64,000 bases of DNA from Undaria pinnatifida (GCA_012845835.1 JABAKD010000023.1:18515027-18579026); one strand, 5' to 3'; shown: positions 20,743 through 32,763, numbered from the stretch's first letter. Translations and numbers: made by a program. The notes: generated by a model not told the origin, from the letters alone.

Positions 20743-21600
20743 CTAATTTTGCTTTTTAGTAAGCTCGACCAGAGGTGCTGTAACTTCAGCATATTCTGGT
20801 ACAAACCGGCATACGAAATTGAATGTGCCCAACAAAGAACGTAATTCCTTCATATTCTCCGGGTCTAGCAACTCACTAATGGCTTTTATACGGCCATCAC
20901 CAATAGTGATACCATGTTCCAATGTGACATGCCCTAAATATCTTATTTCGAACCGAACTGTAACTTGGGCGGTTTTCGTCAAACCAGCTGCTTGTAAAGC
21001 TGAAAACATGCGTTCGAGTAGCGACAGATGTGCTTCCCACGTAGATGAACAAGCTATTAAATCATCCATATAACACGAAGGACCATTGGCTGAACCAGTA
21101 TCACTAAGAGCGATCGACATCATACTGTATATCATATATTGATACAACCAGGGGGCGTTACAAACTCCGAACGGCATGCGTTTAAAGCAGTACTTGCCTA
21201 TAGATGTAACAAAAGCAGTTGATTCGATGTCCGAGTCAGCAACAGGAAGCTACTGAAAAGCACTCTGGACGTCGGCTACTGTGATGAACTTGGCTCCACC
21301 GACAGAGTCGAGATGAGTTTCTATGTTGGGCATGGGCCATGTTTTTTGGACGAGATGACGATTAAGAGTGTTACGGTAGTCAACACAGAACCGTGGTGAC
21401 CCATCAGCTTTGCCGACGATAGTAGCAGGACTACCCCAAGCACTTGTGCGTTCCTATATCATTCCCTGCTTCAGTAACTTGTCGACTTGATCATCGATTT
21501 GTTTTTGAAGGCGGGGTGATGTACGGTGCGGCGCACGATCAACCGGACGAGTGCCTGGTTGTGACGGGAATGTAGCTTCGGCTATTTTACAAAAGCCTAA
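20743..21600 (-). pseudogene. Reverse transcriptase of the gypsy-type element
   Basis: Minus-strand blocks in order: DQVDKLLKQGMI (stop) ERTSAWGSPATIV, FCVDYRNTLNRHLVQKTWP, FITVADVQSAFQ (stop) LPVAD, MPFGVCNAPWLYQYM, the catalytic YMDDLIACSSTWEAHLSLL, and the thumb YLGHVTLEHGI with ELRSLLGTFNFVCRFVPEY. Two in-frame TAG codons inactivate it, one after QGMI and one in the block normally reading FW.IP. The YMDD and the preceding catalytic VAD aspartate are intact. Motif order and spacing fit Ty3/gypsy. Confidence 0.92.
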
Positions 21601-21947
21601 CTCCTCCGCTGACAACGAAAAGACTGGGCGGTATTTTGCGCATAGGTTGGTAACCTCCGAAACTTGTTCGGGTGAGAAAGTAGTGTCAGCAATGCTTTAG
21701 CAAGGGCCGGCTCTAGTGCTTCTCGCGCAGCTGCTAGTTCATCCATATTTTTGGGTGATGCGGCTACCGCACTTATCCGTAATTCAGGTGTATCCGTCAC
21801 ACTGGCTATTGACAAGAGAGCAAGCGCTAGATGTGCGGGTATAGTGACACCGCGCGTAGACGGATTGGTGATTTTCAACCAGGCGGACCCGTCCGCTGCA
21901 CCCCATGTTGCTACAGCAGTACGTGGAACAACAACACGTTCGAAAGT

Positions 21948-22796
21948 TTAGAATTGTTTTGCTCCAATACTTTCGGAGAATTCGGGTTGAGATACCATAC
22001 GAGGTTCTAAAACGACAGTATCAACCGGAGGTTTAGTATCGGTGAAGACAACGACCGATGCCTCAGGTCGTGCTGGTACATAAAAACAGGATTTTAGACC
22101 AACAGTGATAGCCTTAAAGTCAGCATGGACGGATGCGACAGACACAGAGGTTACTCCTGCTGGGGAAATTGATGATCCCGTGGTATTTGAATCAGTACGA
22201 TGAACAGCGGGTATAGTTGTTTCACTTGAGTGAAAAGTGATGCACTGATTTTTCCAGTCAATTTTTGCACCAAATAAAAACATGGCGCTGTTATCTAACA
22301 AGATATCATCAGGACGTAACGATGAAATGACAAGCGCTTCTACTGGGCGAGTGACGTCCCCCAGTTGCAAATCAAAGCGAATGAACCCTAGTATTTTCAT
22401 CATTGATCCATTTGCGGCTTTTAACGTGAGCACAGCAGGTGGGATGGCATGTATCGGTTCATTTTTCAAGATAGGGTGACGTTTAACACATGAGGAAGCC
22501 ACACATGGATCATCGCTTGCCGTGTCAACAGTGACACGAGGCACCTCGAAGCCTCCGATACGTCCACATATATGAACGCGATGAGACGAGAAAGCAAGCG
22601 TAAGCGGCGATCGCGTACGACGCAATAAAGCACAGGCGTACCATTCTTCATGTTTATTATTATGAGTACTGCTCCTTTCATGATCGGGGCAGTCTTCATT
22701 GACATCGATAGACACAGACTTATCAATCACTGGCAACGAATAATCCACCTGCTTATTACCTACATTCCTAGACACGGACTCACTAGGTACTGGCAA
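21948..22796 (-). pseudogene. Aspartic protease (retropepsin-like) region of the gypsy-type element
   Basis: A 282-codon minus-strand frame. The flap and active-site region reads FEVPRVTVDTASDD, so the catalytic D-T-G is D-T-A, a change expected to impair activity. About 85 residues later DDILLDNSAMFLFGAKIDWK resembles the second conserved strand (I-L-G-x-D-x-L..), followed by QCITF. The protein would cleave the Gag-Pol polyprotein. Its position between gag and RT is normal for the family. Confidence 0.75.
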
Positions 22797-23103
22797 TAAA
22801 AAAATCCGGCTGCATATTGCCTACATGGGGGTCTGCGGGACACATGTCAACCAACTACCTACCAGGCGCACTGTCTGCAAAACGCACACGCTTACTTACA
22901 GGGGAAGGATCTACGACTGCAGTATCCTCGCTTGTCTCATCGCAGATGGACATATCTTCGAGGGTGAGCGACTCGGAAAGCACGTGCTTCCCTATGTCGT
23001 CCCTCGGGTTACCGGACCTTACAGAAACCGATGGACAATCGATCTGGGGGGAAACCGTAAACAACTTCCCAACTGCGGGAACGACTTCCACAACTGGGCA
23101 CCG

Positions 23104-24545
23104 TCAGGTGGACTTCTGACGGCGAGCTGTCCTCTCCCGATACCGGGCTAGGTTAGCCTCCCCAAACAGGGGGTGGTTAAAACAATCATTACTGGCGTGA
23201 CTCGACTTATCTCTAGCCGTGCACTCTGATACTGAACAGGGTGAGTGGTCACGCGTGATGTTCAACCTAGATGTAGACGACTTAGCTGCAGGCATCTTAA
23301 AACTGGACAAGTGAGATGCTGCTGCCGCTGAACCGTGGTTCTTACGAGAACCACTGTGTGAGCGTTTACGCACAAGACGACTATCAGGGCCACGTACTGC
23401 TCGCACCTGAGCTCTAGAACGACCGCGCGCCACGATCGACCATGACATGGCACTGACTGTGCCATCGACTGCTGCTAGGGACGCAGCACTACGCTGGGCC
23501 CTATCGACTGTCTGCTGCATTCACTTACAGTATTGGCCAATGCGTTGTAGCTCCAGAATATCTGGACGTAACCTACGCTCAAAAATTCCGATCTGCAAAG
23601 CTTCTGCAGGCTGTACATGTTTTTGAACTTGACGGTTCAAATTGGTTAAACTATCACGGAGACGGTTTACGTGTGACGTGACTCACTCATTTGGAGCCTG
23701 AGTCAGAGTAACTATCCGCGCTACTGAGCGTGCTAAAGCATCAGCGGGCAAGTACGACGCTTCAAAAGCAGTTTTCATTTCCGACCATGAGGTCGGTTTT
23801 GCGCTGCTTTCTGTATCCGACAGTTGCCGATCTCCATCGGCACTACGTCCCCACGGAACCTGACCTCCTAACCAGCTGAGTATAAAACTGGATAGCTTCG
23901 TCCTTGAACACGAAGATGAAGCATGTTATCAGAAGGCCATCTATCATGTCCTCGGTGACGCCGGGACGTGACTGTAGCGACGCAGTGACGAAAGCTTCAT
24001 ACTGCGACATGACATTGAGATATATATTCTTGTCGTTTTCGTTTCCCGAAAACTCAAGAGATAGCACCAAAGTCATACCTTGTCATCCTTGTGTTTACAC
24101 ATGACACAGACGTGACTGAACTGCCTATTATTAGGCTGCTTCAGTCAGACGGAGTCAGTTGTACTCTACCCGTCAAAGTAGACAACAGGTCGGCAATGTT
24201 GCTAGTAAGTCCCTCCTCCGTTAACGACCTATCGAGCGACTGCTGTTGCGGGGAACTACTGACCATGTGATGGGGAAACGAGACTTCACCAGCTGCTCCT
24301 TTCCGTGCGGGGGAGAACGACTGGCGGTGGTGACGCTCACGACGACTACGGTGGCGACCATAGAGGCGTCGCCTAAGCTCTTCAGACGAGTCTTGACCAC
24401 GTGATGGCTCACGGGGGCTGAAGTAGGTTTCGTCTCCTACTTCCTCACGACGTGAGGGAAGGCCACCTCCCTCCTGACGTGGGGGAAGGGCGTTTGGGTC
24501 CGTGTGAACATCCCCGGGACCAGGGGGGTCTTTCCCGTCTGCCAT
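23104..24545 (-). pseudogene. gag region of the gypsy-type element, three frames
   Basis: The first block (24545-24141) is a disordered Pro/Arg/Ser-rich N-terminus starting MADGKDPPGPGD. The second (24076-23843) is a helical gag core with EFSGNENDKNIYLNVMSQYE. The third (23520-23104) is basic and ends in a possible zinc knuckle, CSVSECTARDKSSHASNDC (C-x4-C-x7-H-x4-C, a longer spacing than the standard CCHC). The blocks lie in three frames, so the gene is broken. Gag would form the particle that packages element RNA. Confidence 0.7.
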
Positions 24546-24630
24546 ATGGCAAGCGGGACAAACGTGCGTTTTTTTTTTTAAAACGCTTACCCGCTCTCTT
24601 CGGTCGGGTTGCTTAGCTCCGACCGAGCTT

Positions 24631-24648
24631 CACGGCCTTGACGCCATT
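24631..24648 (-). other. Primer-binding-site candidate
   Basis: On the minus strand the sequence TGGCGTCAAGGCCGTG begins 2 nt inside the 5' LTR. The TGG start fits complementarity to a CCA tRNA end. The tRNA is not identified; it is not the common TGGTATCAGAGC initiator-Met site. Confidence 0.5.
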
Positions 24649-24858
24649 TGTGGGACGGTAGTCCCTTCGCAGGTTTCTCTTTCTCAGATGGAGGTGTGGA
24701 GGCACACCGAGGTGGGTTGTGTGTGCAACCGCACGCTCGAGGGTCAACGGTGAGGAAACACCTCAGAGTCTGCCCCGAGGAGCCAGGATGATCTTGAAGG
24801 ATTAGTCTATAGTGATAAGGAGAAGGTACGATCTAGGGAATAGGGACTGGTATCCACA
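24649..24858 (-). repeat. 5' LTR of the gypsy-type element
   Basis: Pairs with 18257-18461. It has a 5-bp insertion giving TTAGTCTATAGTG where the other LTR has TCATAGTG. Confidence 0.93.
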
Positions 24859-25074
24859 CCTGCCTTATTTCGGTAAAAACCTGTGATTTCCGATGAACTA
24901 TATTCCGTCATGGCACAACCGAACAAAGAGGATGAACGGAATTCTTGCTCATAAAGTGTTTGCAATTTTCTTCATCAAACATCCGATTCTTCCTAATTGA
25001 AACCTTCTGTCTCCAGTCTAATTACAAATGAACCCATTTCCGATACAAATTCCTAGTAATTTTCCAATCTCACC

Positions 25075-25925
25075 ACACCGGGGACGAAAATCGAGTTCTC
25101 CCGGGCCCACACCGCCCAGGACGGTGTGAAACCCCAATCCCTCGCGCGGCGCTGTTTGGCTGGGGCGCGTAGAGCGAGCGCAACCCGGGGATGATTTTTT
25201 CCCGTCCCCGGCCCAGACATGCTTCCATATCTCTACAACTCGGACACCCCGGGGGCGATAATCGAGTTCTTCCTGGTTGACACCGCCCCGCACGGTGTGA
25301 AAACCCCAATATCACGGGCCGACCGCTGGTTGGCTGCGGCACGTAGAGCGAGGGCAACCGGGGAAGGATAGGTCCCCGTCCCCCTTTGACCCCCCAGTCC
25401 CGTTTCTCCGGGGTAGGATTTGGTCCCATCCCTGGTTCAGACGTCCTTCCATATCTCTACAACTCCGACACCCCGGGGACGAAAATGGAGTTCTACCGGG
25501 TACACACCACTCTTCATGGTATAGATACCCCAACCCCACTCGCCGGTCGCTGATTGGCTGGGGCGCGTAGAGCGAGCGCAACCCGGAGGATTGGGTCCCA
25601 TCCCCGGTTCCGACAGCCTTTCATGTCTGTACAACTCCGGCACCCCGGTGACGAAAAATCGAGTTCCCCCGTTTCAACACCGCCCCGCACAGTGTGGAAA
25701 CCCCAGTCCCACGGGCCGATCGCTGATTGGCTGGGACGGGTAGAGTGAGCACAACCTGGCGAGGATAGGGCCCTGTCCCCGTTTGACCCACCCAGTCCCG
25801 CCTCCCCCGGAGAGGGTTGGGTCCTATCCCAGGTTCAGACATCCTTCTACATCTGTACAAACCCGACGCCCTGGCGACGATAATCGCTTTCTCCCGGGTC
25901 GACACCGCCTCACACGGGTCCTGCG
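25075..25925 (-). repeat. Satellite array 3, about four units
   Basis: Inverse orientation of array 1. Landmarks GGCGCGTAGAGCGAGCGCAA (or variants) and CACCCCGGGGACGAAAA recur about every 190-225 bp. Units are more divergent than in array 1 and lengths vary. Both edges are abrupt (ATCTCACCACACCGGGG at left, CACACGGGTCCTGCGG at right). Confidence 0.88.
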
Positions 25926-26224
25926 GCAGCACCAGCGAAGGACATAGCAGATGAAGAAGAGGCTACAGTCCCTTGCTGCCTATCCATCTCTCCGCTCCTG
26001 GTAAAGTAGGTCCTCGTCCGCTGGTAAGGGGTATCGTGCGTGTGTCGCGTATCGCTCATACCTCTCCTTGCAGTGCATCAGCTGTGTATGTCTAGTACAA
26101 ACATTGGGTAACCCGGGGTTTCGGCCTGTGACCATGGATTGTGTTTCTCCTTTTGATAAATTTGTAGGATTAACACGGCCCCACTGGGAGTACTGGATGC
26201 CGCGGAGCCGGACGGACAAATGCA

Positions 26225-26342
26225 ATATGATGACAATAACAACAACAGCAACAACAAAACAACACCAACACCAACACCAACACCGACACCAAACACCGAA
26301 CACCAACCAGCAGCAGCAGCAACCAGCAGCAGCAGCAGCGTG
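26225..26342. repeat. CAA/CAC/CAG microsatellite cluster
   Basis: Runs of ACAACA, CACCAACACCAA and CAGCAGCAG follow one another. A plus-strand frame (26068-26427) would read poly-Gln and poly-Ala through it. That may be a real exon in an alga rich in such tracts, but nothing else supports it. Confidence 0.85.
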
Positions 26343-26675
26343 GGCGAAGGTTTCCCGCCATTTATTTATTACTTTCGCAGGGCGTTTGTCCCATGATCTG
26401 TCGTCTTGGCGAGCGAAAAAAGGGTAGAATGAGATGTTTATGATTGCTAGTATTTCATCATTTCAACTACCTACACAAGAATCTCCCCACGCCTCTCCTC
26501 GGTGCCGAAGAGAATACCCCTTCTTGCCCTATGCCCTCTTTCTTTGGCAAGATTCATTGAGGTACCAAATTGAGTCATGCATCTCCCACCTCCCACATTA
26601 TTATACCTTGCCACGCCGCCTGAGGAGATGTTCAGACAGCTAAAAAAACTAGAAAGGAGAATAATTATGTATATA

Positions 26676-26775
26676 TAACCCGGGTACCCGGGTACCCGTC
26701 TCAGCCGGGGGCCTGGGTACCCGGGTCTGGGTCTGGGTTCACTCCCCCTCAGCCGGGTCGGGTACCTGGGTTCAA
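26676..26775. repeat. GGGTACCC-rich fragment resembling hAT-like subterminal DNA
   Basis: Words CCCGGGTACCCGGGTACCCG and GGGTACCCGGGTCTGGG match the composition of the ends of the 7.3-kb element. No TIR or target duplication was found, so it may be a solo end. Confidence 0.55.
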
Positions 26776-26789
26776 ATTTTGAGGCCGGG

Positions 26790-28395
26790 GTGCAACTCTA
26801 CGGTGAGGAACCCCCAATCCCACGGGCCAATCGCCGATTGGCTTGGGCGCGTAGCGCGTAGAGCGAGAGTAACCCCGGGAGGATTGGGCCCCGTCGCCGA
26901 TTCAGACATCCATCTTTATAATACAAAAGGCATACGGCTTTCATCCCAGCATTTTCCGAGCCCCAACCCTATTGGCCGAGGGATTCCCCCTTGCCCCTTC
27001 TCGCCCCTTCTCGGCCAATCAGGGGGCGGCGCGCGCGCGGCGGGAGTTTTCCCTCGGGGAAACTCCCTAGCCCCGCCGCACCGGTTCAGCAATTTCGGTG
27101 ACTGTCATCCCATGATTCTCACTAACAAGTGGATACAGATTAATCTACGTGCTGAATTCAGCACACGTTGATTTTTATACAAAATTGAAAAACGTCAGCT
27201 GTGATTGCAACTTGATTCTCGAACAGAACAAACCCACCGCACAACCTCAGCGTTCGGCAGCAAGGAAAGGAAGCAGCACACAACACAACAGCCGTACCAA
27301 CACGACATCCGCTTCCACTTCGGCGACAAAACGCCACCCACGTACCGCACGACACACCGACGCACTGACCAAGCCATCCACCCACCAACCAACCCACCCA
27401 CCCACCCACCCACCCACCCACCCCTAAAGCTACAGCAGTACAGCAGCAAACGGATGCGTTATTTTTTACTCGAAAATCGCCAGAGCAGGCCGGTTGTACA
27501 GCGGAGAAAATGCTGTTGTACCAAACAAACTAACAGCTCCACCTCCCACAGGCACGATAGCACTCACTCGCGCACGAACCGACCGCCACCCACCTACCCA
27601 ACCAACCAACCGCCAACCAACCAATTCATCCTACCACCAACACTCCCACCAATATTTTTACTCAACTGTACAGCAGTACGTACCGGTTGGTACATACACC
27701 AGCAAACGGAGGCGTTTGGTCCGTACTCGGTTTTTATCCCGAAAAACACGATCATGGGCACGTTGCACCTTCAGCGGAGTACAATAACCTGTTAAACCAC
27801 CCATTCCCACCCATCCGCGTACCCACAACCCACCAACGAACGGGTACTGGTGCATTTTACTGCGCGCCGAAGATACACGTGCCTGCTGCGATTATAACGG
27901 CCACGACCAAAACAAAGCACCCTCAGTGAGGTTTTACTTCGGTGTGGTGGTCCGTTTCGGTTAATTCTTCGCCCAGACCATTCTCTGTGGTGTTGAAAAT
28001 AAGTGAAAAAGCAGCTATCAATAGTCCACACGACTGCTATGATGTTCAAACCGTTATCAGTTTTACCAGTCCAGTTGGAGAGGATGCTGCTTGGTCGTCG
28101 GACGCGTTTATATAGTTACAATAACACGCCCCAACACGAAGCCAGCGCTTCCGTTGACCGGCAAACGGCCCGAACGGCAGCAGCGCAGACAGGAACCACA
28201 GCGACAGCATGCCTGTCACACGTACCAGGTGCCACTAGTGCTCCAACGAGTCTGTGGGACGACAGCGGCGTTTTTTTTATGCAAAACAACCATAAATGCA
28301 ACGGTTTCCGTGGATACCATCTGCGACCTTCGCTTGGCGCAGCCCAATATGGAAAAGGGAAAAATAAGGCGCGCTAAACGCGCCGATTTTTACGC
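26790..28395 (+). repeat. Modular element, copy II (satellite remnant, CCAAT module, GTGGGTGG body)
   Basis: A partial satellite unit (26790-26930) is followed by the CCAAT/hairpin module (26931-27075, with ATTGGCCGAGGG and CTCGGCCAATCAG). Next comes the body (27160-28395) with CCACCCACCCACC tracts at about 27380-27425 and an end GCGCAGCCCAATATGG...GGCGCGCTAAACGCGCC. The final GGCGCGC/GCGCC forms a small hairpin. No protein motif. Confidence 0.78.
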
Positions 28396-28399
28396 TTGT

Positions 28400-30010
28400 T
28401 AATGAATAGGCATATGTCTTTCATCTCTGCGTTTTGTTAACCCAATCCCATTGGCCGAGGGATTCCCCCGCCCGCCCTCGGCCAATCAGGGGGCGAGGCT
28501 CGCGCAGCGGGAGTTGCCGCTCGGGGGAACCCCCTAGTCCCGCCGCATCGGTTCAGTAATTCAGTGACTATCTTCTCATCACACTCCTTAATAGAGTGAT
28601 TGAATATTCAACATGCAGAATCCCGCGCAATTTGATGTTCGAAGCAGCAGAAACCCACCGCACATCAGCAGGGTTCAGCAGCAAGGAGCAAGGAAGAAAT
28701 GCACAACACAATCACCACACCAACACAACATGAGGTTCCAGTTCGCCGAGAAAACACCACCCACGCACCGCACGACCCACCCGCCCACCGACCAAGCCAT
28801 CCACCCACCAACCAACCCACCCACCGTATTCTACAGCAGTAGCAAACAGACGCGTTGGTTCGTACTCGAACTTCGCCAGATCGAGTCGGTATAGCGGAGA
28901 GAACAAAATACTGTACCAAAGACAATACCAGCCCCACCGTTCACAGGCGCGAAAATACTCACCCCGTACGAAACAACCGCCACCCATCCACCAAACTACC
29001 CACCCACCAACCGACCAACCCGTCCACGCACCAAACACCCTAACCACCATGTGCTTTGTACAGCAGTACAGCAATACCTGCAGCAGAAAACAGAGGGGTG
29101 TGGTCCGTACTCCATTTTTATCTTGAAAACGCATTGGTATGTTGCATCTCCGGCGAAGTAAACTAACGTGTTAGCCACTCATTTTCACCCATCCATCGAC
29201 CCACCACCCACCCACAAACCGGTACCAGTACCTACTGCTGCATGCGAAAGATGCGCATACCTGCGATTATAGCACCCACGACAGAAACAAAGCACCCTCG
29301 GTGAGATCTTATTGCGGCATGGTCTATGAAAGTAAGTAGCACGTCGTTCGAGAATCTGGAAAAGTCGACCCACGAATGTCAATTCTTCATTCTTTTAGCT
29401 TTCCTCTGGTCTGTTTCGGTTAATTATTTGCCGAGACATTTCTCTGTCGTGTTTTCTCGCTGGAATGTTATGGCTCGGGCACGTTGTTTCTTTGTGGGGG
29501 GTGTAGGCAACGATGCCAAGCTGCCCTTCCGATTGTTTTCGGTTATTGTGGGCAATGTTCACGTCCCCGATTGGCTTGTGCCATTATTTAATCTAGAAAA
29601 CCGGCCAGCATCTGTAAAAACGAGGAAAAAACGTCAAATGACAGGGTCATACGTATAATTTCATTGCGGCTAGTCCACAAATAATGCTACGACGTTCAAG
29701 CCGTGAGCATTTACCAGTCCCGGTAAAAAATATGCCGTTTGGTCGTCAAACGTGTCTATAGTTACAAAAACACACCAACACGAAGCCCGCGCTTCCGTTG
29801 ACCCGCAAATGGCCCAAACAGCAGCAGTGCAGACAGGCACCACGGCACCAGCACGCCTTTCACTCCACTTCTTCTCCAACGAGTCTGGGACGAAAGCGGC
29901 GACTTTTTTATACGGTTTTGCGATGAATGCAACTGTTTCCGTGGATACCATGTGCTACCTTCGCTTGGCGCAGCCCAATGAGAGAAATAAGGCGCGCCGA
30001 GTTTGCGCTT
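28400..30010 (+). repeat. Modular element, copy III, head-to-tail with copy II
   Basis: Starts with the same module (28400-28560: GGCATATGTCTTTCATC, ATTGGCCGAGGGATTCCCCC) directly joined to the body, with no satellite units between. It ends at GGCGCAGCCCAATGAG...GGCGCGCC. The two copies form a tandem pair of about 1.5-1.6 kb period. The shared core includes ACCGCACGAC.CAC, AACCAAGCCATCCACCCACC-like and TCGGTTAATT words. Confidence 0.78.
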
Positions 30011-30689
30011 GTACCTGTATACTTTGATGGTGTTGCGGTCGTAGGCATCTAATTTACCTCATCCGTGAATGGGCTGTGGTCTCTCCAACCCACGCCCCCG
30101 AAGAAAAACGAAAATATAACTAGATAGCTTTTTCCGTCGCGGCCCCTTCACGGGCTATGCAGTGGGAGTCTTGGTTCGAATTTTGCGAAAACCTGAGGAA
30201 AACGATATAGCTTACCTGTTATGTCTCATATAGTATTTTAACTTCGTAATATATGATGACCTTTTGAACTGGTTGAAGCTATGATACCAGTAACTATATC
30301 ATTGACGACCCTGCATGTTGAATTTTGTCGCCTTGATTTTTTGTTGCACCGTAATAGTTTGGTGTGTGGCGTTCGTCGTCTTTTTGTGCTGAATTTGATG
30401 TGGTCGCTGCTATTATACTTGTTTAGGTGTTGCGGGGAGACATGCTTTTGTGGCGGGAGTTGAGACTTTTGTTGTGGCAGGAGTGGAGACATTTAATGTA
30501 CCGAGAGTAAATTATTTTTTCGCGACTCTGCACAGTCTGAAAAGTTCGAGAATGAGGGCGTGAACGTTTGAATGCTAATATATTGGCACCCCTGTTGCTC
30601 GAAACACGAAACACCGAAAGCTTCCCCGTTCCGTTGTCGACTCCTCCCATTGGAAAGCCAGGCGAAAGTCCGTTAATATCCCAACCACA
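30011..30689. other. Intergenic / upstream region of the candidate spliced gene
   Basis: No repeat or gene recognised. A CCCATTGG box lies at about 30646-30653, some 40 bp before the candidate ATG. No TATA box is evident. Confidence 0.4.
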
Positions 30690-32763
30690 ATGTGTTCACA
30701 TCGACAGGGACATGAAGACGACGCTGGAGCCAGCATCTTGACATCTGTCGGCCAGAACACGCCTCCTCCTTCCCCAAAGGCTGTGGCTGGAATGGACTAT
30801 TTCGCCTCGGACGACGACGACACCGAAAGGGTGCCAACATCGGTAAGCTCTTGATGTTTTGCGTATTCCACCTGCCATATTTTATGGTATGGGACTACCG
30901 CGTCAACGTCTTTTGAATTTGTTGATACTCCTGCAATATGCCCCAGTTGCTATGGTAAAGTTGCCGCTGTTTTTTGCGAAACCTTCTATGCTAGGAATTG
31001 GGCGTTGAACGTACTCTGATCTCCCCACGGAATCCTACCACTATGTAGCAGACATACTGTATTCGGGATGCATATTTTGTTTTCTGTCAAATATGATGCA
31101 TGGCTCTTTAGCCAACGTATATGCAAGCCTCATGCTGCCAATGCTTGTCATCTGGGAATAGCGAGCACTATCACGTGTACGGAACAGCATTATGCCCGGC
31201 GGAAACACTGTGGGGAAATCGGGTGTTATTGGTTGGCCCAACTCAGCGAGTTACGCTTTCGCGAAACTGATGCGTCTGAAGGGCGTCAACGAACACCTTG
31301 TTGAAAGACTTGCCCGCATCAGGCTTCCAGTTTCCCCACTTGTTTCCGTTATCCTTGAAGAAGTGCCCACGTGGACAAGGCGTGACTATATACCTCGACT
31401 GCGTTATTTGGAGGCTTTACATTTGCAACTGCCACCTGAAGGCGGTGGAGCATGGCCACTGCACTGACGCTGCGAGACCGTACTACAGAGCGTAGACAGT
31501 TCAAAGTTCGGCATCACTTATAGACGGAACGCGGGTGGTGGCAAATGGTAGCGAACGTATTTTCGGACATACACGTTCGCATGGCTATACCCTCGTCTAC
31601 CGCCGTGGTACTTGCATGCACCCCACAGACGAATGAATTCACTGCAGGCCTAGGGTGTGGTCTCCTTCAAACGCGGGGGGGGTTGCTTCGGTGCTATGCC
31701 GCCCATGGTCTGTATCATGCATCCATGCATGGCTTGTAGCATAGCCGCCTTTTCCGTGTGGTTCTTACCAACGCCCGAGGTTGCCGTAGGCTCTACGTCC
31801 GCCTGGCTGGCGACGCCCCGTCGCCCATGATCGGCGCGACCCTCATGGCACCGGTCCGCCCATATTTCTGCGTGTTTGTCGTCATCTGGGTGACGCGAAT
31901 CGACGCTACGGCCTCGCGTGCCTCCGGTCCTGAGGCCGCCACGATCATGCCCCCTTTTTGGTCAGTCTGGCATGATACCTCCTCGTATTATGGACGATGC
32001 GGCGGCTAGAAAGTTATGCTTGTTTGAAGTGTAGATGATGCGGCGGCATTAGAACTTTTTATCTTTGTATCCAGTACGTGTACGAGCACGCATATTTTCA
32101 TTTTTGTTTCGCAGAACGACCGGGACATTTTCGAGTCGGTCTGCGCAGCTTGGTGGTGAGTCAGCGCGACCACCACCTTTTCTTCACGCGGCGGGAGATG
32201 CTCCTGTCCGCGGTTCTTTCGTAGCAGAGTAGCGGGACTGGATCGTCCAGGCCTCATCTGGTTTCTTCACGTGGCTAGAGACATCCACGGCACTCCTCTC
32301 GCAGTGAGTCACGGATTTCGAATTTTTGGTGGAGCTATGGTATGTCGCGACCCTCGCGTATAAAAATCACCCACACCTACACCTCTGTACTTTGCAGGAG
32401 CCCGGGGTTGACATTGTCTTGCTGAATGGGCCCAGCTCGATGACGCTGAAATACATACACGTTGAATTATTTTATGCCTCGTAGTCGGCGAGGTTCCCAT
32501 CAGCGGTTACATGTTACGGTTTGCGTAAAAACACGCATGCCTACGTATCAGTACTAAACCCGTGGATATGCCAGAGTACCGTCCGCATACGACAGAGTAG
32601 TGATGTATTTGTCCTCGTTGTCTTCAAGCGGCTGGAGCGCGAGGAGCACGTACTCAAACCATTAAGATGGGACACACCAGGAACATCCAAAGCCCATGTC
32701 CACCCCGATAGTAGCGTCGACTCTAATGTGACTGACGGCAGCGATAGCAGCAACACTACATGA
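30690..32763 (+). CDS. Candidate four-exon host gene, hypothetical protein (about 174 aa)
   Basis: Exon 1 (30690-30842) runs from ATG to a GTAAGC donor: 51 codons with a Pro-rich stretch (NTPPPSPKAV) and an acidic cluster (DYFASDDDDTERVPTS). Exon 2 (32115-32155) follows a TTTTTGTTTCGCAG acceptor and ends at GTGAGT. Exon 3 (32225-32303) follows TTTCGTAG and ends at GTGAGT; together exons 2-3 read NDRDIFESVCAAW.. to ..GLIWFLHVARDIHGTPLA. A further segment (32398-32460) follows CTGTACTTTGCAG, and the last exon (32575-32763) follows TACTAAAC...CCAG and ends at TGA. Phases agree throughout. With the 32398 segment, that is five coding pieces, the smallest being 41 bp. No family recognised. Missing exons inside the 1.27-kb first intron, or upstream, are possible. 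Confidence 0.5.
31192..31467 (+). other. Open frame inside the first intron of the candidate gene
   Basis: A 91-codon plus frame beginning MPGGNTVGKSGVIGWPNSAS and containing RLARIRLPVSPLVSVILEEV looks protein-like but has no recognised domain. It could be an alternative exon, a small nested gene or chance. Confidence 0.25.

Larger units (their letters stand above)
18257..24858 (-). mobile_element. Ty3/gypsy-type LTR retrotransposon, degenerate
   Basis: LTRs of 205 and 210 bp begin TGTGGGACGGTAGTCCC and end GGTATCCACA. By eye they differ at about eight positions plus a 5-bp insertion. The 4-bp duplication CCTG flanks the element (18253-18256 and 24859-24862). On the minus strand the order is 5' LTR, PBS-like site, gag, protease, reverse transcriptase, RNase H, polypurine tract, 3' LTR. 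Protease before RT, and the RT/RNase H sequence itself, fit Ty3/gypsy. Every gene has frameshifts or stops and no integrase is recognisable, so the copy is dead or depends on other elements. Confidence 0.92.

Noticed and set aside
25075-25925. CRISPR array
   Set aside because: Units are about 200 bp, diverged throughout and without constant repeat/variable spacer structure, and the setting is eukaryotic.
30165-30190. GGTTCGAATTTTGCG as a tRNA B box
   Set aside because: No A box at a suitable distance and no cloverleaf. Similar loose matches at 26770, 49577 and 58895 were rejected for the same reason.
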